Made by a program: the position numbers and the translations under genes
Assembly: GCF_013302895.1 (NCBI RefSeq)
Contig: NZ_VJOK01000001.1
Location: 6,323,252 to 6,363,700, forward strand
DNA: 40,449 bases
Source of the DNA: Streptomyces albus subsp. chlorinus
Lineage (GTDB): Bacteria > Actinomycetota > Actinomycetes > Streptomycetales > Streptomycetaceae
Reading direction: 5' to 3'
The notes under the pieces: model-generated
Seen by the model: only the letters and a program-made list of their open reading frames with translations
Database searches by the model: none
Told to the model about the DNA's origin: nothing
Shown here: positions 16,879-23,600 of the stretch, piece by piece
Position numbering within the stretch: the first letter of the stretch is position 1
Layout of the letters: every line of letters starts with the position of its first letter

Positions 16879-16964
16879 GCGTTCCTCGTCCTCGGGTTGC
16901 GGTTCCGGTTGCGGTGTCCTCCGGTGGCGGGTTCGCCCGTGCGGGGGCGCCCCGCACGGTCCCG

Positions 16965-17891
16965 TCACGCCCCGGTCTGGTTGAGCCGGCGGGCCGCCCG
17001 GTCGTTGAGCGCGCTGACGGCGGACTGCCAACGCGACCGGCCCGTCCTCCCGGAGCGCTGCGCGCCGGGCATCAGCCGGGCCACCACCTCGTTGGTGCGG
17101 GTGACCAGGGTCGGGGCCACGCCGTACGCCTTGGCGCCGAGCTGCGCCGCGGGGGTGAGCACCACCCGCGTCCGGCGCCGCTCCAGCGCCCGCACGATGC
17201 GTTCGGCCGCCCGCAGGGCGTCCATGGACAGCCCCGGCAGCCCGGCCAGCGTGGCGAACCACGCGAACTCGCTGCCCTCGTCGCCGGAGAGTTCGACCTG
17301 GTTGTGCGAGCCCGTACGCATCAGGCCCGGGTGGACGGCGGTCACGGTGACCCCGTGGGCGGCCTCCTCGGCGTGCAGCCCCTCCGCGAGTGCCCCGACC
17401 GCGGACTTTGCACAGGAGTACGGCACCAGATGCGGCACCGGCAGCAGTCCGCCCACCGAGCCGATCAGCCCCAGCCGTCCCCCGGCCGGGCTCTCGCGCA
17501 GATGCGGCAGCGACTCCATCGACGTGTGCAGCGCGCCGAAGAACATCGTCTCCATCGCACTGCGGAACGCCTCCGTACCCGACTCCTCGGCAGGCCCCAC
17601 CTGGATGTTGCCGGCGTTCGCCACCACCACGTCCAGACCCCGCTGTTCCTCGGCCGTCCGCTCCACCAGCTCGCGCACGGCGGCCCGGTCGGTGACGTCG
17701 CACACCCGGCCGGTGACGCCGGTGTCGCGCGCCCTGCGGCGCAGCAGACCGACGGCGCGGTCCAGCTCCTCCTCGTCACGTGCCGCGACCGTGACGTCGC
17801 AGCGCCGCTCCACGCACTGCCGGGCCAGCAGCAGTCCCAGCCCCCGGGAGCCGCCTGTCACCAGTACCGACAGGTCCTTCAGCGCGTCCAT
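16965..17891 (-). CDS. Short-chain dehydrogenase/reductase (SDR)
   Basis: The 308-residue classical SDR has the nucleotide-binding TGGSRGLG (12-19), a structural ANAG (91-94), catalytic Ser145 in LIGSVGG, and Tyr158/Lys162 in YSCAK. The region after the active site reads VTAVHPGLMRTGSHNQ, which is typical. The C-terminal extension from about residue 225, with basic ALERRRTRVVLTP and a tail SGRTGRSRWQSAVSALNDRAARRLN, is common in Streptomyces proteins related to steroid or lipid SDRs. The substrate is unknown. It precedes the zinc dehydrogenase gene and is divergent from the F420-type oxidoreductase across a 195-base gap. Confidence 0.9.
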   Translation of the reverse strand: MDALKDLSVLVTGGSRGLGLLLARQCVERRCDVTVAARDEEELDRAVGLLRRRARDTGVTGRVCDVTDRAAVRELVERTAEEQRGLDVVVANAGNIQVGPAEESGTEAFRSAMETMFFGALHTSMESLPHLRESPAGGRLGLIGSVGGLLPVPHLVPYSCAKSAVGALAEGLHAEEAAHGVTVTAVHPGLMRTGSHNQVELSGDEGSEFAWFATLAGLPGLSMDALRAAERIVRALERRRTRVVLTPAAQLGAKAYGVAPTLVTRTNEVVARLMPGAQRSGRTGRSRWQSAVSALNDRAARRLNQTGA

Positions 17892-18086
17892 CGCGGCCTC
17901 CTTCGCGGGCGGGTCGGGGGCGGGTCCCCCGGGCTGACGCCCGGGTGTCCACCGGGCGGAGGTGTCGGTACCCGGCGGTTCCCCGCATGCGCCGTGTCAC
18001 ACCCGCCACCGGCCGCGGACCGGTGCGAATGTGCGAAAGGCAGAGAAGGTACCCGCGGGGGGAGAACGACCAAGGGAGCAGCACAC

Positions 18087-19058
18087 ATGCAGATCGGTTA
18101 CAAGCTCGCGACCGAGCAGTACGGCCCCCAGGAACTGATCCGGCAGGCCATCGCGGCCGAGGCCGCCGGGTTCGACTTCGTCGAGATGAGCGACCACTAC
18201 CACCCGTGGCTGAACGACCAGGGCCACTCCGCGTTCACCTGGAGCGTGCTCGGCGCCATCGCCGCAAGGACGGAGCGCATCCAGCTGGTCACCGGCGTCA
18301 CCTGCCCCAGCATGCGCTACCACCCCGCCATCGTCGCCCAGGCCGCCGCCACCATGGCGCTCGTCTCCGAGGGCCGCTTCGTCCTCGGCGTCGGCTCCGG
18401 CGAGCGGCTCAACGAACACGTGATCGGCACCGGCTGGCCCGCCGTCTCCGAACGGCACGCCATGTTCCGCGAGGCCCTGGAGATCATCCGTCTGCTGTGG
18501 CAGGGCGGCTACCGCTCCTACGAGGGCAAGTACCTGCGCCTGGAGGACGCCCGTGTCTTCGATCTGCCCCCCGAGCAGCCCATGATCGCGGTCGCCGCCA
18601 GCGGCGCCGCCTCCTGCCGAATCGCCGCCGAACTGGGCGACGCCCTCTTCGCCACCGAGGAGAAACCCGAGATCGTCCGCCACTACCGCGAGGCGGGCGG
18701 CACCGGCCCCGGCTACGCGGAGGTGCCGATGGCCTGGGCCGGCAGCGAGAGCGAGGGCGCCGAGTCCGCGCTGAAGTACTTCCGATGGGCGCTCAGCGGC
18801 TGGAAGGTGATGAGCGAACTCCCCAACCCCGTCAACTTCGAGGCCGCCACCGCGCAGGTCCGCGAAGAGGACATCCGCGCCCGCTTCGCCTGCGGCAACG
18901 ACCCTGGGCGCTATCTGGAGGTCGCCAAACCCTTCACCGACGCGGGCTACGACCGCCTGGTCCTCATGAACGCCGGGCCCGACCCTAGGGGCTTCCTCGA
19001 CTTCTGCGACGCGGAACTGCTCGGCCGGCTCAGGCAGCTGACGCCCGCGAGGAGTTGA
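18087..19058 (+). CDS. LLM-class F420-dependent oxidoreductase
   Basis: The 323-residue protein has the luciferase-like monooxygenase barrel. MQIGYKLATEQYGPQELIRQAIAAEAAGFDFVEMSDHYHPW opens it, then LVTGVTCPSMRYHPAIVAQAAATM and FVLGVGSGERLNEHVIG carry the cofactor-binding turns. The motif order matches the G6PDH-like F420 subgroup, relatives of F420-dependent glucose-6-phosphate dehydrogenase whose substrates are mostly unknown. A catalytic His would be in SDHYHP near residue 35. AAGGGAG lies seven bases before ATG 18087. It is divergent from the SDR/dehydrogenase pair, a context suggesting shared redox metabolism. Confidence 0.9.
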   Translation: MQIGYKLATEQYGPQELIRQAIAAEAAGFDFVEMSDHYHPWLNDQGHSAFTWSVLGAIAARTERIQLVTGVTCPSMRYHPAIVAQAAATMALVSEGRFVLGVGSGERLNEHVIGTGWPAVSERHAMFREALEIIRLLWQGGYRSYEGKYLRLEDARVFDLPPEQPMIAVAASGAASCRIAAELGDALFATEEKPEIVRHYREAGGTGPGYAEVPMAWAGSESEGAESALKYFRWALSGWKVMSELPNPVNFEAATAQVREEDIRARFACGNDPGRYLEVAKPFTDAGYDRLVLMNAGPDPRGFLDFCDAELLGRLRQLTPARS

Positions 19059-19122
19059 GGGCCGGACCTCCCTCCCCGGCGCCGGGGGCCGCGAGCGGAG
19101 CGCGCGGGCGGGGCCGCGGGCC

Positions 19123-19217
19123 GGGCTCCGCGCGTCGGGGCTCCGCGCGTCGGGGCCCCGGGCATCGAGGCCCCGGGTACCGGGGCCCCATGCACCGGTC
19201 GGGTCCCCGCGCATCCG
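19123..19217 (+). repeat. 15-base minisatellite, five units plus a degenerate sixth
   Basis: Units of 15 bases start at 19123, 19138, 19153, 19168 and 19183. The first two are identical (GGGCTCCGCGCGTCG), and later ones drift towards GGGCCCCGGGCATCG. A 17-base variant at 19201-19217 follows after three bases. The array fills the gap between the F420-type oxidoreductase and ridA and is not coding on either strand in any gene I accept. Confidence 0.85.
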
Positions 19218-19227
19218 GTCGCCGCAA

Positions 19228-19257
19228 ATCCGGTTGCCATGGCCGCGGCAACCGGAT
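19228..19257. terminator. Perfect 11-bp hairpin upstream of ridA
   Basis: ATCCGGTTGCC at 19228-19238 pairs without mismatch to GGCAACCGGAT at 19247-19257 around an 8-base loop. It lies 170 bases after the oxidoreductase stop and 41 bases before the ridA start. It could be the terminator of the upstream gene or a leader element of ridA. Confidence 0.55.
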
Positions 19258-19298
19258 GGGATGCACCGGCAACCCACCGGCCTCTGCCAAGGAGCACC

Positions 19299-19706
19299 AT
19301 GTCCCGCGCCGTGACCCTGATCCGCTCCCGGACCCTCTCCGACATCGCCGAGTACGCCTACGCGGCCACGGCGCCCGCCGAGGCCCGCCTGCTCTTCCTC
19401 GCCGGGGCCTGCCCCCTCACCCCCGGGGGCGAGATCGCGCCGGCGGACGACTACGCGGGGCAGGCCGCCGCCGCGGTGGAGAACCTGCGCATCGCGCTGA
19501 AGGAGGCGGGCGCCGACCTCGGCGACCTCATCAGCACCCGGGTGCTGGTGGCCTCCAGCCGCCGGGAGGACCTGGTGGCGGCCTGGGAGGTCTACCGGGA
19601 CATCATGGGCGACCACGACGTGCCCAGCACGCTCATGGGCGTCACCGTCCTCGGCTACACCGGCCAGTTGGTCGAGATCGAGGCGGTCGCCGCTGTCCTC
19701 GACTGA
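19299..19706 (+). CDS. RidA-family protein (enamine/imine deaminase)
   Basis: The 135-residue RidA/YjgF-type protein has LLFLAGACPLTPGGEIAPADDYAGQAAAAVENLRIALKEAGADLGDLISTRVLVAS, then VYRDIMGDHDVPSTLMGVTVLGYTGQLVEIEAVA. These are the strands and helices of the trimeric fold, including the final E-I-E-A strand. The usual catalytic Arg in the R-P-A-R segment of true RidA is not seen; the equivalent stretch reads DVPSTLMGV. The specific substrate is therefore uncertain, and an Rid subfamily other than RidA is likely. AAGGAG lies four bases before ATG 19299. Confidence 0.85.
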   Translation: MSRAVTLIRSRTLSDIAEYAYAATAPAEARLLFLAGACPLTPGGEIAPADDYAGQAAAAVENLRIALKEAGADLGDLISTRVLVASSRREDLVAAWEVYRDIMGDHDVPSTLMGVTVLGYTGQLVEIEAVAAVLD

Positions 19707-19985
19707 CCGCGACCGACCGCGACGGCCCGCGCCGCCTCCCCGGCCGGGGCCACGGCGCGGGCGTCCCAGTGCCCCGCGCCGGAGGGCGGATCGCCCCGGG
19801 CGACCAGGGCCGACAGCTCCACCCTGGACCGCACGCCGAGCGCCGCGAAGATGGTGCGCAGATGGTGGTCGACGGTGCGCGGACTCACCGAGGGCCGCAG
19901 CGCGACCTTCCGGTTGGCCGCTCCCCGGCGACCTGGCGGGCGATACGCACCTGCTGCGGCGTCTGCCGGGCCAGCGGCCCCGGCG
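19655..19985 (-). pseudogene. LuxR-family regulator remnant, frameshifted and lacking its N-terminus
   Basis: Reading leftward, LARQTPQQVRIARQVAGE in one frame is followed, one frame away, by ANRKVALRPSVSPRTVDHHL and RTIFAALGVRSRVELSALVA. Joined, these give an almost complete LuxR C-terminal helix-turn-helix (TPQQ, NR-VA, SPRTVDHHL, LGVRSR-EL). The switch falls near 19913-19930. No receiver or ATPase domain precedes it; the bases up to about 20100 do not translate to anything similar. The frame stays open to 19655, running antisense into the end of ridA, so the original end may also be lost. This is a decayed gene, and the stretch 19707-20114 otherwise holds nothing. Confidence 0.8.
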
Positions 19986-20114
19986 CCGGCCCGCCCCGGC
20001 CCCGGGTATCCGTGCGCGGGCGCAGCCCCGGGGGCGGCGCCCGTCCCGGACAGGTGCAGGCCACTGTCCCGGTATGCGCCCCCGGCGCGCACCGGTGAAA
20101 CCACCGGTCCCGCT

Positions 20115-21440
20115 TCACCCCGGCAACTGGAACGGCACCGTGTTCCACGGGCTGCGGGGTGCGCGCACCAGGGCCCGGTGCGCCTCCAGCACCGAGGTGT
20201 ACCACTCACCGAACCGCTCCTCGTCGAAGTGCAGGCAGCGGCCCATCACATAGGCGGCCGAGAACTGCTTCCACGAGGTGTAGGTGCTGCGCACCCCCGC
20301 GCTGACGCGCTGCAGGGCGTCGTACATCTCGGCCCGGGTCGCGTAGCGCGCGCCCCGCCCCCAGCGCGCCATCTGGGAGCCGCGTCCCAGGTCCCAGGCG
20401 GCGACGGTGCGGACGGTCTCGTCGGGGCCGAGCAGCCCGTCGGCGCGGAAGCGCGCCTCGTAGCGGAGGATCTTGCCGACCATCTCGCGCATGTCGGCGA
20501 CGAAGGAGGCGAACTCCGCCTCGTCGGACGCCTTGACGACGCGGCGCAGGGTGGACTCGACGCAGTCGCGCCACTGTCCCGTGTCCACCCGCGCGCCGCT
20601 TCCGCGCTCCTTCTCCAGCGCGATCCGGGCGCCGAGCACGAAGTCCCAGTACCAGGGGCTGACCTCGCACTCCAGCAGCCGCTGCTGGGTCTCCAGCCAC
20701 TCCTCGCGCGAGGTGACGCCCCAGCTCTCCTCCAGGCGTTCCACCTCGCTGCTGTAGCCGGCGCCGTGCCAGTCGAGGGTGTTCCAGGGGTCGCCGTTGG
20801 TGTAGCACAGGTGCGCCCCGGCGGCGAGGCCGTGCAGCAGCGGTCCGGTCCCGGGGGCGCCCGTGAAGCGGGAGACGATGCGGTTGGTGAGCGCGTCCGG
20901 GTCGAACAGCTCCTCATGCAGGTCCGACCAGACCCGCCGCTCCTCGTCGTCCACCTGGAAGATCACCTGGCACGGTGTCGCCGCGTTGACGACCAGCACG
21001 TCGACCTCGGGCGGCACGACATGGGCGAGGGTGCCCAGCGTGATGAACTCGTAGACGACGTAGGGGTGCGGGCGCGGCAGAACGCCGTCGGTGTAGACCT
21101 GGGTCATGACCCGGGTGACGCCGTCGGAACCGGTCACCTCGCTGATGTGCGGCTGCCGCCGGGACGGATCGCGGGTGGTCTGCTCGATTGGTACGGGATG
21201 GTAGACGCCGTGCCGGGCGAGGGCGCGCAGGTAGGTGTAGCTCTCGTCGACCTCGCTCAGCTTGTACAGCCGCCGCTCCAGGTCGGCCGGGGCCTGCCAG
21301 TGGCCTCCCTCGTGCTCGACGAACGGGAAGATCTCCTCGTGGTCGTCCTGCTCGCCTACCGTGTACACCGTTGTGTCCCGTGTGTCCCGTTCCCGCCCCG
21401 GGTACCGCCCGGGGGCTCTGTGCCTCATGGAGGCGATCAC
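20115..21440 (-). CDS. DUF1266-family protein
   Basis: This encodes up to 441 residues. The C-terminal 200 residues match the DUF1266 pattern: GVTSREEWLETQQRLL near the middle, then WDLGRGSQMARWGRGARYATRAEMYDAL, FSAAYVMGRCLHFD and SPWNTVPFQL at the end. The N-terminal half (FPFVEHEGGHWQAPADLERRLYKL, VVYEFITLGTLAHVVPPEVDVLVVN) looks like a separate alpha+beta domain of the SseB-like kind. Function is unknown. The start is uncertain: GTG 21440, ATG 21428 and a GTG near VYTVGEQDD all lack a good ribosome binding site. Convergent remnants and regulators surround it, with no clear operon partner. Confidence 0.7.
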   Translation of the reverse strand: MIASMRHRAPGRYPGRERDTRDTTVYTVGEQDDHEEIFPFVEHEGGHWQAPADLERRLYKLSEVDESYTYLRALARHGVYHPVPIEQTTRDPSRRQPHISEVTGSDGVTRVMTQVYTDGVLPRPHPYVVYEFITLGTLAHVVPPEVDVLVVNAATPCQVIFQVDDEERRVWSDLHEELFDPDALTNRIVSRFTGAPGTGPLLHGLAAGAHLCYTNGDPWNTLDWHGAGYSSEVERLEESWGVTSREEWLETQQRLLECEVSPWYWDFVLGARIALEKERGSGARVDTGQWRDCVESTLRRVVKASDEAEFASFVADMREMVGKILRYEARFRADGLLGPDETVRTVAAWDLGRGSQMARWGRGARYATRAEMYDALQRVSAGVRSTYTSWKQFSAAYVMGRCLHFDEERFGEWYTSVLEAHRALVRAPRSPWNTVPFQLPG

Positions 21441-21479
21441 GGTACAGCCCGTCCGGGCGTGGGACGACCTCGGGCCGGT

Positions 21480-22379
21480 TCAGATCCGCTGGGTGCCCAC
21501 CACGTCCAGCAGCGCCAGTTTCCCGGCCGCGTCGGTGCCGGGTGCCGCCGTGTACAGGACGATGCGAAGGTCGCTGTCGGGAGCGTGGAGCACGTCGCAG
21601 TCCAGCAGCAGCGGCCCGACCCGGGGGTGGTCGACCGTCTTGGCGGCCGTCGTGTGCGACCCGACCGCATGGGCGTCCCACAGTCCGGCGAAGCGGGGGC
21701 TGGACTCGTGCAGCGCGGCGACGAGGCCGCGCAGCCGCGGGTCGGCGGGGTAGCGCGCGGTGGCCGACCGCAGATCGGCGACCGTCGCCGCCTCGAAACG
21801 GGCGGCCTGTTCCGCGGTGTGCCGCACCCGCGTGGCCGGCCCCGGCTCCACCTCCGCCCCCGGCCCCCGTCCCGCGAAGTGCTGCCACAGCACGTTGCGT
21901 TCCCGGCCGCGCAGCGGTGACGGGTCGCCCATCAGCGCGGCGAACAGCGGGTTCCACCGCAGCAGTGTCCACGCCGCGTCGTACACGCTGACGGGGGTGC
22001 CGGGCATCTGCGTCAGCAAGCGCCGTACGCCGGGTGGCACCTGGTCCGGCATGCGGCCGTCGGCGGGAAGGGGGCGGCCCGCCAGCCGGAACAGGTGGCG
22101 CCGCTCGTCGTCCGAGAGCCGCAGCGCACGTGCCAGGGCGGTGACGACCTGCGTGGAGGGCGAGGTGGCCCGGCCCTGCTCCAGCCGTATGACGTAGTCC
22201 ACCGACATGCCCGCCAGCGCGGCGAGTTCCTCGCGGCGCAGCCCGGCCGCTCTGCGCCCCCGGCCGAGGGGCAGCCCGGAGTCGGCCGGGTCGGCGCGGT
22301 CCCGCCACCGGCGCAGCGCCCGGCCCAGGTCGTTGCCGCAGCTGACGGTTCTCGGGCAGTCTCCCGCCGGTGCGTCCAT
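21480..22379 (-). CDS. Helix-turn-helix (XRE) regulator with MmyB-like ligand domain
   Basis: This encodes 299 residues. Residues about 20-100 form an XRE helix-turn-helix: LGRALRRWRDR, GLRREELAALAGMSVDYVIRLEQGR, then PSTQVVTALARALRLSDDERRHLF. The remaining 190 residues (VYDAAWTLLRWNPLFAALMGDP, ERNVLWQHFAG, DPRLRGLVAALHESSPRFAGLWDAHAVG, KLALLDVVGT) are the MmyB-like ligand-binding domain typical of actinobacterial regulators of this class. Such genes are usually divergent from an oxidoreductase that they control. Here the divergent neighbour is the broken DsbA-like remnant, and the regulator's ATG at 22379 abuts the point where homology of the remnant begins. Confidence 0.92.
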   Translation of the reverse strand: MDAPAGDCPRTVSCGNDLGRALRRWRDRADPADSGLPLGRGRRAAGLRREELAALAGMSVDYVIRLEQGRATSPSTQVVTALARALRLSDDERRHLFRLAGRPLPADGRMPDQVPPGVRRLLTQMPGTPVSVYDAAWTLLRWNPLFAALMGDPSPLRGRERNVLWQHFAGRGPGAEVEPGPATRVRHTAEQAARFEAATVADLRSATARYPADPRLRGLVAALHESSPRFAGLWDAHAVGSHTTAAKTVDHPRVGPLLLDCDVLHAPDSDLRIVLYTAAPGTDAAGKLALLDVVGTQRI

Positions 22380-22382
22380 GCC

Positions 22383-22883
22383 CTGCGCCCCTACCGGATC
22401 CGCCCCGACGCCCCGGCCGAGGCGGAGCCGCTGTTCGAGGTGCACCGGCGCGAGCGCGGTGAGGAGGTGGCCCGCGCGATCCGTGCCGACCGCGGGCTCG
22501 GGGCGGCGGACGGCCTCGTCTTCCGCTTCGACCGCGCCCTGTTCACCACCAGCTACCCGGCGCACCACCTGACGGCGCAGGCCGCGGTGCAGGGCCGGGC
22601 ACTCCAGATGGCGGATCGGCTCTTCCGCGCGTACTTCACGGACGGGCTCCACATCGCCGGTCCCGGGGTCCTGGCCCGGCTGGCGGCCCAGGTGGGGGTC
22701 CGTCAGGAGCCCGACCTGACCGCGTGGCTGGACGCCGAACTGGCCAGCACCGGCGAGCTGGGCAGCGACACCGGCCCGGTCCTGTTCGTGGACGGCGTCC
22801 GGCTGGCGCACCCCGAGCCGAGCGAGGACCAACTGCTGGCGGGCCTGCGGGAAGCCTCCCGGAGAGGCCGGAACAGGCACTGA
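22383..22883 (+). pseudogene. DsbA/FrnE-like oxidoreductase remnant without active site
   Basis: From 22383 the frame reads RPYRIRPDAPAEAEPLFEV, then a helical insert, ALQMADRLFRAYFTDGLHI, VLARLAAQVGV and a last strand GPVLFVDGVRL. This is the middle and C-terminal part of a FrnE/DSBA-type thioredoxin-fold protein. The first 50-60 residues, with the C-P-W-C active site, are missing, and the DNA where they should be is the start of the divergent regulator. The frame has no suitable start codon; GTG 22439 and ATG 22607 are internal. Loss of the 5' part by deletion is the simplest reading. Confidence 0.75.
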
Positions 22884-22981
22884 GGAGGGGCGGTTCGGCA
22901 TGGCAAGATGGAACGGCCGCGAAGGTCGGGCCGGTTGCGGCCGGGTGCGGTGCCCGGCGGCGGGACGAGGAGGGGTGCACG

Positions 22982-23521
22982 GTGAGCAGTCTCAGCAAGG
23001 GGCTCAGCAAGGTGGAGGTCACCCTCAAGTGGGATCCCAGCCCGATGGGGGAGCCGGATCACGATCTCGACATCGTGGCCGCCACCTACACCGCCGACGA
23101 CCCCTACGGCGCGCCCGGCTACCTGGTCCACTTCGACAGCCGCTCGCCCGACGGCACCATCACGCTCAACCGCGACAGCAGGACAGGGCAGGGCTTCGGT
23201 TCCGACGAGGTGATGACCCTCGAACTCGACCGGCTCGCGGAGACCTACGTCCGGGTCGTCGTCGGCGTGGCCATCCAGCAGGGGGAGGGGCGCAAGACCT
23301 TCGGCCAGATCGCCAACACCGCGGTGCGGGTCTGCGAGGGGTACGAGGAGCTGGCCGGCAACGACTTCTCCGGCGTCCCGCAGGCCACCGCGGCCACGGT
23401 CGCGGAGTTCGTGCGCGGCGAGTCGGGGGAGTGGCACCACAAGGTGGTGCTGCGTGGTTACGAGGGCACCCCCGAGGACTTCACCGCGCGGATGGGCCTC
23501 CCGGAGCAGCGCCCGGCCTGA
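22982..23521 (+). CDS. TerD-family calcium-binding stress protein
   Basis: The 179-residue protein begins VSSLSKGLSKVEVTLKWDP and has the TerD signatures DHDLDIVAATYTADD and DGTITLNRDSRTGQGFGSDEVMTLELDRL, with clustered Asp residues that bind calcium. It continues with VVVGVAIQQGEGRKTFGQI. TerD proteins are linked to tellurite resistance, phage and stress responses and, in Streptomyces, to development. Here it is a single gene without the terZABCE neighbours. GTG 22982 follows GAGGAGG. It ends opposite the DUF1080 gene with a shared terminator. Confidence 0.92.
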   Translation: MSSLSKGLSKVEVTLKWDPSPMGEPDHDLDIVAATYTADDPYGAPGYLVHFDSRSPDGTITLNRDSRTGQGFGSDEVMTLELDRLAETYVRVVVGVAIQQGEGRKTFGQIANTAVRVCEGYEELAGNDFSGVPQATAATVAEFVRGESGEWHHKVVLRGYEGTPEDFTARMGLPEQRPA

Positions 23522-23542
23522 CCGGGCCGGGCCGACAGCGTG

Positions 23543-23576
23543 CGGGCGGTGCCGGTCCGCTGACCGGCACCGCCCG
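23543..23576. terminator. Strong bidirectional terminator
   Basis: A perfect 15-bp stem runs 23543-23557 (CGGGCGGTGCCGGTC) and pairs with 23562-23576 around a 4-base loop. It lies between the converging terD-like and DUF1080 genes and serves both. Confidence 0.85.
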
Positions 23577-23600
23577 TGGCCGCGCCCGGACGGCGGGAGG

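Noticed and set aside
19707..20114. Intact small regulator gene on the minus strand
   Set aside because: The LuxR motif is split over two frames, and the upstream part has no similarity, so it is a fossil.
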